Shown here: positions 35,771 through 45,248 of the stretch, in pieces
How positions within the stretch are numbered: the stretch's first letter is position 1
Layout: every line of letters begins with the position of its first letter
Origin: Sphingobium sp. EM0848
GTDB lineage: Bacteria > Pseudomonadota > Alphaproteobacteria > Sphingomonadales > Sphingomonadaceae
DNA length: 64,000 nt
Assembly: GCF_013375555.1 (NCBI RefSeq)
Contig: NZ_JABXWB010000001.1
Span: 1,488,001-1,552,000, forward strand
Direction of reading: 5' to 3'
Program-made: the position numbers and the translations under genes
The notes under the pieces: generated by a model
Databases searched by the model: none
What the model saw: only the letters and a program-made list of their open reading frames with translations
Told to the model about the DNA's origin: nothing

Positions 35771-36934
35771 CTACCGCAAAATGGATGGGCTGGATAGTGC
35801 CTGTCCGTAAAGCGTCGCATAGGCGGCCACCATGGCCTCCTCCGCGAAGTCGCGCCGGGCACGGTTGCGGTTCGCTTCGCCCAGCCGCGCGCGCAGATCC
35901 GAACTGGCGGCAAGCTGGCCGAGCGCGGTGCTGAGCGCGGCTCCATCGGAAACAACGAAGGGCCGGTTTTCGGGCGCAACCATGTTCGCGACATCGCCAA
36001 CATCGGTTGAAACGACAGGAAGACCCGCCGCCATGGCTTCGACCAGCGAAATCGGAAATTGTTCGCTGTCCGATGAAAGCGCGAAGATGTCGAACAGGCC
36101 AATGAAGCGCCAGGGTTCGCTCATGAAGCCGGCCATGCAGATATCGTCGAGGCCATGGGCGTCAGCTTCGGCCAGAATGGCGTCGCGCTCCGGCCCCTCC
36201 CCGACCACCACCAATTGCAGGCGGTCGCGATGCGGGGCGACGGCGCGGACCAGGCGGGGAATATTCTTGACCCCGCGCAGACCCGCCAGCGTGCCGACCA
36301 GCAACTTGCCGTCCGTGCGGTTAAGGGCCGGAATGGCATCGGGCGCGGGCGGCTGTTCATAACGGGCCGTGTCGATGCCATTGCGGATCAGGTGAACCTT
36401 GGCCGCTGGCTGGCGCCAGACCTTGCGGGCGATGGCGTCGAGGCGGATCGAGGGGATGACCAGCGCATGGGCGCGCTGAAGCGCGATACGGCGGTAGAGG
36501 TTGCGCTGAGGCTTGAGGCCGTTCGCTTCGTCAGCGTTGAAGCCGTCTTCATGATGGATCAGCGGCGGCAGGTTGAGCGACCGGGCATGGACGCGGTGCG
36601 CCATCACCGCATCCATCGCCCCCCAATTATAGCTGAGGACGAGGTCATAGCCCGACAGGAATTCCGCAATGGCCTTGAAGCGCGCGAGGCCGGGCTTGCC
36701 GGCGAGCGGTGGCGGATCGGGAAAATCGACGGGCGTGGCTGGATCGATGGCGTCGCGGGCACTCATCAGATGGGGAGCGGCGCTGACGACGCTGTGATGA
36801 ACACGCTCCCCCCAGAGGTTCATCAGGCGAACCGCCCGCGCTTCCTTGCCGCCCAGCGAGAAACTGCCGTGAACGTGCAGCAGCCGGGGCGGTGTCCCCG
36901 CCTGCCGTGATTTTCGAGAGGTGAAATGGTCCAT
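35771..36934 (-). CDS. Family 4-type (GT-B) glycosyltransferase
   Basis: 387 residues. The N-terminal Rossmann half has HVHGSFSLGGKEARAVRLMN; the C-terminal half has the GT4 core LVGTLAGLRGVKNIPRLVRA, VVVGEGPERD and SDSEQFPISLVEAMAAGLPVV, including the E-x7-E motif. It likely transfers a sugar from a nucleotide donor to an envelope glycan. It is 16 bp downstream of the alpha/beta hydrolase gene and no polysaccharide cluster surrounds it, so the acceptor is open. Confidence 0.88.
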   Translation of the reverse strand: MDHFTSRKSRQAGTPPRLLHVHGSFSLGGKEARAVRLMNLWGERVHHSVVSAAPHLMSARDAIDPATPVDFPDPPPLAGKPGLARFKAIAEFLSGYDLVLSYNWGAMDAVMAHRVHARSLNLPPLIHHEDGFNADEANGLKPQRNLYRRIALQRAHALVIPSIRLDAIARKVWRQPAAKVHLIRNGIDTARYEQPPAPDAIPALNRTDGKLLVGTLAGLRGVKNIPRLVRAVAPHRDRLQLVVVGEGPERDAILAEADAHGLDDICMAGFMSEPWRFIGLFDIFALSSDSEQFPISLVEAMAAGLPVVSTDVGDVANMVAPENRPFVVSDGAALSTALGQLAASSDLRARLGEANRNRARRDFAEEAMVAAYATLYGQALSSPSILR

Positions 36935-36949
36935 TTCCCTCAAATCACG

Positions 36950-37840
36950 TCAGCCATTCAGCACTCGCGCGAGCAGCCGGTCAATGGCAAAGGCCGATGC
37001 CGGCTCATCAAGAACAGGCGTGTGGCCGACATTGGGGATGGTCGCGAGTTCGGCGTCGGGGCCGATTTCCTCCACCATGCGGCTTGCGGTTGCTGCCGAC
37101 AGCAGGTCGGAACGCTCGCCCCGCAGCAGAAGCGTCGGGATGCCGCGAAAGGCCTGCATCACCGGCCACATGTCGACCCCGGCGGCTTCGTCGTTCGCGA
37201 CGCGCAGCGGCTCGGCAATGCGCATGTCATAGTCGAGGACGATCCGGCCCGCACTGTTGAGCCGGTAGAGACGCTTCGCCATGGCGAGCCATTGATCAAG
37301 GCCATAGGCCGGATAGACGTCGCGGTTCGCTTCCTCCAGCGCGCGGGCGGCGTGGACCCAGCTTGGATGCGACTGGCCGATGCCGACATAGGTGCGGATG
37401 CGGTCAAGCCCCCCCTCCTCCAGCGTCGGGCCGACATCGTTGAGCAGCGCGCCCGCCAGCCATTCGCTATGCGTCGCGGCGATCAGCATGGTGATGATGC
37501 CGCCCAGCGATGTGCCGACGGCAACGAAACGGGTGATGGCAAGATCGGCCAACAAGCGACTGATGTCCTGCAAATAAGTGAGCGGGACATAGGTCATCGG
37601 ATCTTTCGCCTGCGCGCTTTCGGCACGGCCCCGCATGTCGGGGCAGATCAGGCGCCAGTCGCCCGCCAGTCGCGCCGCCAGCGGCTCGAAATCGCGGGCA
37701 TTGCGGGTCAGGCCCGGCAGGCAGAGCAAGGGTGGGCGGTCATCCGCGCCGCCTGCATAATCGCGATAATGAAGCCTTAGCCCATCGGGGGACCACCAAT
37801 ATCCGTCGGTGTAACTGCTCAAGCTGCTTGATCCTTCCAC
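36950..37840 (-). CDS. Alpha/beta-fold hydrolase
   Basis: About 296 residues with the fold's landmarks: oxyanion region LLCLPGLTRNARDF, nucleophile elbow VGTSLGGI (Ser), acid in RGERSDLLS and base in NVGHTPVLDEP (His). An esterase or haloperoxidase-like lipase is likely; substrate unknown. The start is uncertain: GTG at 37840 has GGGGGA upstream, TTG at 37822 has GGAAGGA. It is divergent from selO and leads the pair with the glycosyltransferase. Confidence 0.85.
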   Translation of the reverse strand: MEGSSSLSSYTDGYWWSPDGLRLHYRDYAGGADDRPPLLCLPGLTRNARDFEPLAARLAGDWRLICPDMRGRAESAQAKDPMTYVPLTYLQDISRLLADLAITRFVAVGTSLGGIITMLIAATHSEWLAGALLNDVGPTLEEGGLDRIRTYVGIGQSHPSWVHAARALEEANRDVYPAYGLDQWLAMAKRLYRLNSAGRIVLDYDMRIAEPLRVANDEAAGVDMWPVMQAFRGIPTLLLRGERSDLLSAATASRMVEEIGPDAELATIPNVGHTPVLDEPASAFAIDRLLARVLNG

Positions 37841-37862
37841 CCTGCATCCCCCATATCGCCGC

Positions 37863-39257
37863 ATGCGCTCTGCCCTGCAACCCTCCGAATATCGTCCGGC
37901 GAATGAAATCGCTGCGCTGCAACCCGATTTTGCCGATCCGGTCGCGGCGGCGGACTTTCCGCAGACAACCCTGCGCTTCCGCAACGACCGATGGGCGCCG
38001 ACGGTGGGGCTCGGCGATCTCGGCGATGCGGAATGGGTGGCCCATTTCGGGCGATTCACGCCGCTGGAAGGATCGCTGCCTCAGCCATTGGCGCTGCGTT
38101 ATCACGGGCATCAGTTCCGACAATATAATCCCGATATCGGGGACGGCCGGGGCTTTCTGTTCGCGCAGTTGCGGGACAAGGCCGGACGGTTGCTGGACCT
38201 TGGCACCAAGGGATCGGGACAGACGCCCTACAGCAGGTTCGGCGACGGGCGGCTGACGCTGAAGGGCGGCATGCGGGAGATATTGGCGACCGAGATGCTG
38301 GAGGCACTGGGCGTCAACACATCCAAGACCTTCTCCATCATCGAGACGGGCGAGGCGCTGGAGCGCAATGATGAGCCCTCCCCGACCCGTGCGGCGGTGA
38401 TGGTGCGGCTCAGCCACTCGCATATCCGCATCGGATCGTTCCAACGGGCGGCCTATCATGATGACAAGGCTCTACTGGAGCGGCTTGTCGATTATGCGCT
38501 GACGAAGCTTTATGGCGAGGTTCCGGGGGATAATCCGCCCGCGCAATTGCTGGGGCGCGTGGTCGAGCGGACGGCCGATCTGGCGGCGAGCTATATGGTC
38601 GCGGGTTTCGTGCATGGCGTGCTCAACAGCGACAATATCAATGTGACGGGCGAGAGCTTCGACTATGGGCCATGGCGGTTCACGCCGCTATGGGAGCCGG
38701 GCTTTACCGCCGCCTATTTCGATCATAGCGGGCTTTATGCTTTCGGGCGGCAGGCCGAGGCGATCCATTGGGACGTGGCGCAACTGGCGGTGTCGCTGCG
38801 GCCTCTGGTGGAGGCGGAGCCGTTGATCGCGCAGCTGGAGCGCTTTCCGGCGCTTTATGGCGAGGCTATGGTCCGGCGCTTTTGCTGGCGTTTGGGCGTC
38901 GTGCAGAGCGACGATGCGTCCGCGATGATCGAGGCGGCGGTGCGCGGGATGATCGCCAGCCAGATGCCGATCGACCGCTTCTTTCAGGATTGGCGGGGCG
39001 GCGATCCGCGTGAAAGCGCACTTTATGCTGGGGAGGAATGGGCAGGCTTCCGCGAAACCGTCGCGGGATTTGAGCCGAGTGGGGCGAAAGATCACCCCTA
39101 TTGGACGGACGCCACGCCCTGCTCCATGCATATCGATGAGGTGGAAGCGATCTGGAGCGCCATCGACAGTCAGGACGACTGGGCGCCGCTCCATGCCAAG
39201 GTCGCTGCAATCCGACGCATGGGCGACGCGCTGGGGGATGCGCCACCCCTTCCCTAA
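37863..39257 (+). CDS. selO: Protein adenylyltransferase SelO (YdiU/UPF0061)
   Basis: SelO is a pseudokinase-fold enzyme that transfers AMP to hydroxyl residues of proteins, with links to oxidative stress. The 464 residues include YHGHQFRQYNPDIGDGRGF, GTKGSGQTPYSRFGDGRLTLK and the metal/catalytic segment GVLNSDNINVTGESFDYGPW. The C-terminus ends soon after this core, without the VSCSS-like cysteine tail of the E. coli protein, so a redox disulphide there appears absent. It is divergent from the hydrolase and followed by astD after 27 bp. Confidence 0.93.
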   Translation: MRSALQPSEYRPANEIAALQPDFADPVAAADFPQTTLRFRNDRWAPTVGLGDLGDAEWVAHFGRFTPLEGSLPQPLALRYHGHQFRQYNPDIGDGRGFLFAQLRDKAGRLLDLGTKGSGQTPYSRFGDGRLTLKGGMREILATEMLEALGVNTSKTFSIIETGEALERNDEPSPTRAAVMVRLSHSHIRIGSFQRAAYHDDKALLERLVDYALTKLYGEVPGDNPPAQLLGRVVERTADLAASYMVAGFVHGVLNSDNINVTGESFDYGPWRFTPLWEPGFTAAYFDHSGLYAFGRQAEAIHWDVAQLAVSLRPLVEAEPLIAQLERFPALYGEAMVRRFCWRLGVVQSDDASAMIEAAVRGMIASQMPIDRFFQDWRGGDPRESALYAGEEWAGFRETVAGFEPSGAKDHPYWTDATPCSMHIDEVEAIWSAIDSQDDWAPLHAKVAAIRRMGDALGDAPPLP

Positions 39258-39284
39258 CGCGCAATTATCCGTCATATCGAAGCC

Positions 39285-40718
39285 ATGTCCGCAACGCTGA
39301 CTTCGACAGAACCCGCCACTGGTGCTCAATTGTGGCAGGGAACTGCCAGCGATGTGGAGGCGGAAGTCGCCCGCGCCCGCACCGCATGGCCCAAATGGGC
39401 CGCGCAACCCATCGCCTATCGCATTGAAACGCTCCGCCGCTTCGTCAATGTCGTGCGCGCCAATGAGGAAGCGCTGGCCGATCTGATCGCGCGGGAAACG
39501 GGCAAGCCGCTCTGGGACGCGCGCACCGAAGTGACCGCGGTGATGAACAAGGTCGACATTTCCGTGGCGGCCTTTTCGGAACGCACCGGACAGCGGCGGC
39601 TGGAGGCGGCCATGGGCGCGCGCCAGTCGGTGCGGCACAAACCGCATGGCGTCATGGCGGTGCTGGGGCCGTATAATTTCCCGGCGCATCTGCCCAATGG
39701 CCATATCGTACCTGCCTTGCTTGCCGGCAATGCGGTGATCTTCAAGCCGTCGGAAAAGACGCCTGCCGTGGGCGAGACGCTGGTGCGCTTCTATCATGAA
39801 GCCGGCGTGCCGGAAGATGCCGTTCGGCTGGTGCTGGGCGGACCGGAAGAGGGCAAGGCGCTGGCCGCGCATCCCGATGTGGGCGGCGTCCTTTTTACCG
39901 GATCGGCGCAGACGGGGATCGCGATCAACCGTCAGTTCGCGGCCAATCCGGGCAAGATGCTGGCCCTCGAAATGGGCGGAAACAATCCCATCGTCGCCTG
40001 GGACACGGCGGACATCGCCAGCGCGGCAACGCTGATCGTGCAATCGGCTTTCCTGTCGAGCGGACAGCGCTGCACAGCGGCGAGCCGTCTGATCGTCAAG
40101 GAAAGCCTGGCCGATATATTGATCGCAGAGGTCAAGAAACTGGCCGACCGGCTGATCATTGACCATCCCCATGCCGACCCTGCACCCTTTATGGGGCCGG
40201 TGATCGACAATCAGGCAGCGGATCAACTGACCGAAAGCTTCCTCTATTTGATGAGCAACGGCGGCAGGCCGATCAAGCATATGGTGCGCACGACCAAGGG
40301 GTTGCCGTTCGTGACACCCGCGATCATCGATGTGACCCCCATGACGGAACGGCCGGATATCGAACTGTTCGGCCCGCTGTTGCAGGTGGTCCGCGTAGCG
40401 GATTTCGAATCCGCGATCCTGGAGGCGAACAATACCCGCTACGGGCTGTCCGCCGCTCTCATCGGCGGCTCACCGGAGCAATATAATCAGTTCTGGTCGA
40501 ATATCCGGGCGGGGATCGTCAACTGGAACCGGCCGACCAATGGCGCTTCCTCCTCCGCACCGTTTGGGGGCGTCGGCATTTCGGGCAACCATCGGCCCAG
40601 CGCTTATTATGCCGCGGATTATTGCGCCTATCCGGTGGCTTCGGTGGAAATCGAACAGCCTCGCGCATCGATCGGCGTCGGCCTCAAGGACATCGACACC
40701 AGCGCGATGGGGGATTGA
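39285..40718 (+). CDS. astD: N-succinylglutamate 5-semialdehyde dehydrogenase
   Basis: AstD oxidises succinylglutamate semialdehyde in the arginine succinyltransferase pathway. The 477 residues belong to the aldehyde dehydrogenase superfamily: GPYNFPAHLPNGHIVPALLAG, LFTGSAQTG, the catalytic Glu in LALEMGGNNP and the catalytic Cys in SSGQRCTAASRL. The AstD-type start is TGAQLWQGTASDVEAEV. No other ast gene is nearby, so the pathway must be completed elsewhere or the enzyme serves a related substrate. Confidence 0.9.
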   Translation: MSATLTSTEPATGAQLWQGTASDVEAEVARARTAWPKWAAQPIAYRIETLRRFVNVVRANEEALADLIARETGKPLWDARTEVTAVMNKVDISVAAFSERTGQRRLEAAMGARQSVRHKPHGVMAVLGPYNFPAHLPNGHIVPALLAGNAVIFKPSEKTPAVGETLVRFYHEAGVPEDAVRLVLGGPEEGKALAAHPDVGGVLFTGSAQTGIAINRQFAANPGKMLALEMGGNNPIVAWDTADIASAATLIVQSAFLSSGQRCTAASRLIVKESLADILIAEVKKLADRLIIDHPHADPAPFMGPVIDNQAADQLTESFLYLMSNGGRPIKHMVRTTKGLPFVTPAIIDVTPMTERPDIELFGPLLQVVRVADFESAILEANNTRYGLSAALIGGSPEQYNQFWSNIRAGIVNWNRPTNGASSSAPFGGVGISGNHRPSAYYAADYCAYPVASVEIEQPRASIGVGLKDIDTSAMGD

Positions 40719-40762
40719 ATCCCGTTCCATCATACTGCCGCAGGCCGGGATGACGGAGATTA
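40718..40762 (+). repeat. Degenerate REP-like element
   Basis: AATCCCGTTCCATC, then CTGCCGCAGGCCGGGATGACGGA resembles, in inverse orientation, the common GTCATCCCGGC REP core. It has no clean second copy here. It lies between astD and cobA. Confidence 0.4.
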
Positions 40763-40845
40763 AATAACCGCCCCCCAAATTTTCCTACGCGCCGGGCAAA
40801 GCATTCTGAATTGAAACCATTGCCCGCTTTCGCCATTTGCCCAGC

Positions 40846-41637
40846 ATGGCTGAAACTGCACCTGCCACTGTCTATCTTGTCGGCGCGGGTCCGGGCGATC
40901 CGGAACTGCTGACGCTGCGCGCGGCGCGCCTGATCGGCGCGGCCGAGGTGATCGTGCATGACGGGCTGGTGTCGGCCGAGATATTGGCGCTGGCTCCGGC
41001 GGATGCGGAGCTCGTCTCCGTTGCCAAGCAGCGCAGCCGCCATAGCGTGCCGCAGGACGGGATCAACGCCCTGATCGTCAAACTAGCATTGGCCGGGCGC
41101 TCGGTCGTGCGGTTGAAAGGCGGCGACCCCTTCATTTTCGGGCGCGGTGGTGAGGAAATGGAAGCCTGCCGGGCTGCTGGCGTGCCGGTCGAAATCGTGC
41201 CGGGGATCAGCGCCGCCATCGGCAGCGCAGCGCAGGCTCAGCTCCCTCTCACCCATCGCGACGCCGCCAGTGCGGTGAGCTTCGTCGCGGGCCAGTGCAA
41301 GGGGCTGACGGATCAGGACTGGTCGGGACTGGCGGGCGCGGGTCGGACGCTCATTATCTATATGGGCGTGGCGACGGCGGCGGACATTGCCGACAAACTG
41401 ATCGCCGATGGCGTGTCGCCCGGCATTCCGGTGGCGGTGCTGGAGAATGGCACGCGCGCCGACATGCGGACCTTGCGCACCCTGCTCGCCGATCTGGGCG
41501 ACATGGTGGCGCGGGAGAATGTGAAGAGCCCGGCGCTGATCGTCGTCGGGGATGTGGCGGCCTATGCGCTAGCGCAGGATGTGCTGCTTCCATATCGGGA
41601 TTTGATACCGTCAGAGAGCGGGAAAAGGGTAGAATGA
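40846..41637 (+). CDS. cobA: Uroporphyrinogen-III C-methyltransferase (siroheme branch)
   Basis: SUMT adds two methyl groups to uroporphyrinogen III to make precorrin-2, the precursor of siroheme for the sulfite reductase encoded two genes later. The 263 residues show VYLVGAGPGDPELLTLRAA, VRLKGGDPFIFGRGGEEM and VPGISAAIGSAA, all SAM-methyltransferase class III hallmarks. The dehydrogenase/ferrochelatase half of CysG is absent. The ATG at 40846 is chosen. Its stop overlaps the DUF2849 start (ATGA). Confidence 0.94.
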   Translation: MAETAPATVYLVGAGPGDPELLTLRAARLIGAAEVIVHDGLVSAEILALAPADAELVSVAKQRSRHSVPQDGINALIVKLALAGRSVVRLKGGDPFIFGRGGEEMEACRAAGVPVEIVPGISAAIGSAAQAQLPLTHRDAASAVSFVAGQCKGLTDQDWSGLAGAGRTLIIYMGVATAADIADKLIADGVSPGIPVAVLENGTRADMRTLRTLLADLGDMVARENVKSPALIVVGDVAAYALAQDVLLPYRDLIPSESGKRVE

Positions 41638-41930
41638 AGATTTTGACCGGGAATGATCTGTCGTCGGGTGATGTCATCTGGTGGGCGGGCGATGGCTGGT
41701 CGCGGCAGGTCGGCTACTCCGTCGACGTGGGCGACAAGGGCGATGAACTGGCTCGCGCCGAGGAAGCCGCGCTGCGCGTCGTGGGCGCCTATGTGATCGA
41801 CGCAACTGTCGATGAAGACGGCGTGCGTCCCGCGCATATCAAGGACCGTATCCGCGCTCTGGGGCCGACCGTGCGCCCCGACCTAACGCTGAAACCGAAT
41901 GATGCCGATGCCGGCAACTGGGTGATCTGA
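41634..41930 (+). CDS. DUF2849 protein of the sulfite-reduction operon
   Basis: 98 residues: KILTGNDLSSGDVIWWAGDG at the start and EEAALRVVGAYVIDATVDEDG in the middle, as in DUF2849. The family almost always sits between cobA/cysG and the sulfite reductase gene in alphaproteobacteria, so a part in sulfite reductase function or assembly is likely but unproven. It overlaps cobA by 4 bp and is 2 bp from cysI. Confidence 0.9.
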   Translation: MKILTGNDLSSGDVIWWAGDGWSRQVGYSVDVGDKGDELARAEEAALRVVGAYVIDATVDEDGVRPAHIKDRIRALGPTVRPDLTLKPNDADAGNWVI

Positions 41931-41932
41931 CC

Positions 41933-43564
41933 ATGTATCGTTACGACAGCTACGACCAATCCATCGTCGACGCCCGCGTCGAGGAATTTCGCGACCAGGT
42001 GCAACGCCGCCTGGCCGGGCATCTGACCGAGGATCAGTTCAAGCCGCTGCGGCTGATGAACGGCCTCTACCTCCAGCTGCACGCCTATATGCTGCGCGTC
42101 GCCATCCCCTATGGCACGCTGTCGGGCAAGCAGATGCGCAAGCTGGGCGAGATCGCGGCCAAGTACGACAAGGGCTATGGCCATTTCACCACGCGCCAGA
42201 ACCTGCAATATAACTGGATCAAGCTGGCCGATGCGCCGGATATCCTGGCCGAGCTGGCGACGGTCGAGATGCATGCCATCCAGACCAGCGGCAACTGCAT
42301 CCGCAATATCTCGTCCGATCAATATGCGGGCGTGTCGGCGGATGAAGTGACCGATCCGCGCCCCTGGGCGGAGCTGCTGCGCCAATGGTCGACCTTCCAC
42401 CCGGAATTCACCTATCTGCCGCGCAAGTTCAAGATCGCGGTGATCGCCAGCGAGGATGACCGTTCGGCCATGCGGCTGCACGATATCGGCCTGAAGCTGG
42501 TGTCGCGTGATGGACAGATCGGGGCGGAAGTCTATGCCGGTGGCGGCATGGGCCGCACGCCGATGGTTGCGCCGCGAATCAAGGACTTCGTGCCAGAAGA
42601 TGAGATTGTTTCTTATCTGGAGGCCTGCCTGCGCGTCTACAACCGCTACGGCCGGCGCGACAACAAATATAAGGCGCGGATCAAGATCCTCGTCCATGAA
42701 CTGGGCGTCGAGGAATATAAGCGTCAGGTCGAGGAAGAGTATGCGCATATGAAGCAGCTCGGCCTCAACCCGCCGACCGAGGAGCTGGACCGCATCCGGC
42801 CCTTTTTCGCGAACCCCGCTTATGAGGCGGGTCTGAGCGACGATCTCGATCGCACCGATCCGGCCTTTGCCCTGTGGGTCGACCGTCAGGTCGCGGCGCA
42901 CAAGCAGCCGGGCTATGCCATCGTCAACATCAGCCTGAAGCCGCGCGGCGGCATTCCGGGCGACGCTTCGGCGGAGCAGATCGAGTTGGCGGCGGCCCTT
43001 GCCGAAACCTATTCGTTCGACGAACTGCGCGTGACCCATGCGCAGAACCTCGTCCTGCCGCATGTAAAGAAGGCCGATCTCTACGCCATCTGGCAGAAGC
43101 TGGATGAGGCCGGGCTGGCGGAGGCCAATCTGGACCTGATCACCGACATCATCGCCTGCCCCGGCCTCGACTATTGCAGCCTTGCCAATGCGCGGTCGAT
43201 CCCGCTGGCGCAGAAGCTGTCGGAGCGTTTTGCTTCAGCCGAGCGGCAGAAGGATCTGGGCGAGCTGAAGGTGAAGATTTCGGGCTGCATCAACGCCTGC
43301 GGCCATCACCATGCCGGTCATATCGGCGTGCTGGGCGTGGACCGGAAGGGCGTGGAGAATTTCCAGCTCTCGCTCGGCGGATCGGGCGCGGAGGATGCCG
43401 CCGTGGGCCAGATCACCGGCCCCGGCTTCTCGGAGGACGGCGTGGTCGACGCCATCGAGAAGGTCACGGACCTCTATCTTTCGCAACGGGAGGAAGGCGA
43501 ACGCTTCCTCGACACCTATCGCCGTCTTGGCATGAAACCCTTCAAGGAGGCGATCTATGGTTGA
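41933..43564 (+). CDS. cysI: Assimilatory sulfite (nitrite/sulfite-type) reductase, hemoprotein subunit
   Basis: Reduces sulfite to sulfide with six electrons using siroheme and a 4Fe-4S cluster. The 543 residues contain two ferredoxin-like halves. The cluster/siroheme ligands are CPGLDYC (Cys-x5-Cys) and SGCINACGHHH (Cys-x3-Cys) near residues 400-450. The siroheme-binding Arg-rich loop GHFTTRQNLQYNWI is present. The electron-donor flavoprotein CysJ is not nearby, suggesting ferredoxin or another donor. It overlaps the next gene by 8 bp. Confidence 0.94.
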   Translation: MYRYDSYDQSIVDARVEEFRDQVQRRLAGHLTEDQFKPLRLMNGLYLQLHAYMLRVAIPYGTLSGKQMRKLGEIAAKYDKGYGHFTTRQNLQYNWIKLADAPDILAELATVEMHAIQTSGNCIRNISSDQYAGVSADEVTDPRPWAELLRQWSTFHPEFTYLPRKFKIAVIASEDDRSAMRLHDIGLKLVSRDGQIGAEVYAGGGMGRTPMVAPRIKDFVPEDEIVSYLEACLRVYNRYGRRDNKYKARIKILVHELGVEEYKRQVEEEYAHMKQLGLNPPTEELDRIRPFFANPAYEAGLSDDLDRTDPAFALWVDRQVAAHKQPGYAIVNISLKPRGGIPGDASAEQIELAAALAETYSFDELRVTHAQNLVLPHVKKADLYAIWQKLDEAGLAEANLDLITDIIACPGLDYCSLANARSIPLAQKLSERFASAERQKDLGELKVKISGCINACGHHHAGHIGVLGVDRKGVENFQLSLGGSGAEDAAVGQITGPGFSEDGVVDAIEKVTDLYLSQREEGERFLDTYRRLGMKPFKEAIYG

Positions 43565-43997
43565 GTTCCTGTCCTTCCGCGAAAGCGAAGCCGCCCAGGA
43601 ACCGGCCGTGACGGTCGAATCCTTCACCGGCCAGTCCAACTCGACCGCCGTGCGGATCGAAGCAGGCGAGGATGCTCGGGAATTGCTGCCCTATCTCGAC
43701 CGGCTGTCGCTGGTTGAGGTGAACTTCCCCGCCTATGGCGACGGGCGCGGCTATTCGGCGGCGCGGATTCTGCGCGAAGCCGGATATGAGGGCGAACTGC
43801 GCGCCGTGGGTGATGTGCTGGTGGACCAGCTCAATGCCATGCGCCGCTGCGGTTTCGACACGTTCCGGCCCGACAAGGCGCTGGACGATGCCGCCGTGGA
43901 GCGCGCCCTCAATCGTTATGCCGACGTCTATCAAAAGACCGTCGATGGCCGCCGCCCGGTGTGGGCGAAACGGCACCCGGAGACTGTGAATGGCTGA
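43557..43997 (+). CDS. DUF934 protein of the sulfite-reduction operon
   Basis: 146 residues with the DUF934 core LVEVNFPAYGDGRGYSAARILREAGYEGELRAVGDVLVDQ and a late RCGFDTF motif. The family regularly lies between sulfite reductase and cysH and is annotated as an oxidoreductase-associated protein. It overlaps both neighbours by 8 bp, so all are translationally coupled. Confidence 0.92.
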   Translation: MVEFLSFRESEAAQEPAVTVESFTGQSNSTAVRIEAGEDARELLPYLDRLSLVEVNFPAYGDGRGYSAARILREAGYEGELRAVGDVLVDQLNAMRRCGFDTFRPDKALDDAAVERALNRYADVYQKTVDGRRPVWAKRHPETVNG

Positions 43998-44781
43998 ACC
44001 TGCCCGTCAGTTGGACGTCATCGACGCCCGCCCTGCCTTCATCCAGGCCGATGCGGACGCGCTCAACGCGCGTTTCGAAGGCGTCGACACGCTGTCGATG
44101 CTGAAGACCGTCTTTGCCGAAGGACTGGCGGGAAATGTCGCGGTCGTGTCATCCTTCGGTACGGAAAGCGCGGTGCTGCTGTCGCTGATCGCCAAGGCGG
44201 ACAAGACGGTGCCGGTGATCTTCGTCGATACGCTCAAGATGTTTCGCGAAACGCTGGACTATCGCGAAACCCTGATCAACACGCTGGGCTTTACCGACAG
44301 CCGGGCCGTGGTGCCCAATGCCGAAGTGCTGGCGAAGAAGGACGAAACGGGCCTGCGCTGGTCCTATGATCCCGACGGCTGCTGCGAAATCCGCAAGGTG
44401 GAGCCGATGGCCCGCGCCAAGGAAGGCCTCGACGCCTGGATTTCGGGGCGCAAGGCGTTCCAGTCGGTGACGCGGCAGAACCTGCCCCGCTTCGAGATCG
44501 AAAATGGCCGGTTGAAGATCAATCCGCTGGGCGATTGGACCAAGGACGATCTGGAAGCCTATTTCGAGGCGGAAAATCTGCCGCGCCATCCGCTGGAGGC
44601 GCAGGGTTATCTGTCGATCGGCTGCGAACCCTGCACGTCCAAGGTGCTGCCGGGCGAAGACCCACGCGCCGGGCGCTGGCGCGGGTGGGACAAGGTGGAG
44701 TGCGGGATTCACTCGCCGGTGACGCCGATCCCCTCGCCTGCCGCCGATCCGGACGATCCGGCCAACCAGCCAGTATTCTGA
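43990..44781 (+). CDS. cysH: Thioredoxin-dependent adenylylsulfate (APS) reductase
   Basis: CysH reduces activated sulfate to sulfite. The 263 residues show the PP-loop-like SSFGTESAVLLSLI and VIFVDTLKMFRETLDYR. The cluster cysteines are in DGCCEIRKVEP and SIGCEPCTSKV, and the C-terminal catalytic Cys is in VECGIH. The paired Cys-Cys/Cys-x2-Cys set points to a 4Fe-4S enzyme acting on APS rather than PAPS. It closes the operon. Confidence 0.94.
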   Translation: MAEPARQLDVIDARPAFIQADADALNARFEGVDTLSMLKTVFAEGLAGNVAVVSSFGTESAVLLSLIAKADKTVPVIFVDTLKMFRETLDYRETLINTLGFTDSRAVVPNAEVLAKKDETGLRWSYDPDGCCEIRKVEPMARAKEGLDAWISGRKAFQSVTRQNLPRFEIENGRLKINPLGDWTKDDLEAYFEAENLPRHPLEAQGYLSIGCEPCTSKVLPGEDPRAGRWRGWDKVECGIHSPVTPIPSPAADPDDPANQPVF

Positions 44782-44845
44782 TTTCCCTCACCCCTCCTAT
44801 CACGATAGGTTGCCGGCGATGGGTGACTGAAGAGGGAGACAGGAT

Positions 44846-45238
44846 ATGGCCGTTGAGCTGAAGATATTGGCATGGAGCTGCGTGCTGCTGCTGATCCACA
44901 TTTTTGCGGCGACGCATATCAAGACCCGGCAATATGGCGTCAAGTGGAACATGGGCGCGCGCGATGAGGCCTTGCCGCCCCTTGATCCCGTGGGTGGCCG
45001 GCTGGTTCGGGCACAGGGGAATTTCCTGGAAACCTATCCGATTGCGATCATCACGCTGCTGGGCGTGGTGATTGCCGGGAAAACCAGCGGGATGACGGCC
45101 TTTGGCGGCTGGCTCTGGCTGGGTGCGCGGGCCATTTACCTGCCGCTCTACGGCATGGGCGTGCCGATGGTGCGGACCCTGGTCTATGCGGCCAGCATGG
45201 TCGGGCTGGCGCTGGTATTTCAGGCTTTTATGGGGTGA
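44846..45238 (+). CDS. MAPEG-family membrane protein
   Basis: 130 residues with four predicted membrane helices (about 5-24, 62-82, 84-102 and 108-128). The MAPEG signature is RLVRAQGNFLETYPIAIITLL. Family members include microsomal glutathione transferases and leukotriene-type enzymes; the bacterial substrate is unknown. The ATG has a GAGGGAGACAGG site. Confidence 0.88.
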   Translation: MAVELKILAWSCVLLLIHIFAATHIKTRQYGVKWNMGARDEALPPLDPVGGRLVRAQGNFLETYPIAIITLLGVVIAGKTSGMTAFGGWLWLGARAIYLPLYGMGVPMVRTLVYAASMVGLALVFQAFMG

Positions 45239-45248
45239 GCGAAACCCT

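Noticed and set aside
34229..35797. A 522-codon plus-strand frame opposite the flavin oxidoreductase
   Set aside because: Antisense shadow; the minus-strand gene has clear family motifs and coupling to DUF2093.
38688..40280. A 530-codon minus-strand frame opposite selO and astD
   Set aside because: Spans two certain genes on the other strand and resembles no family.
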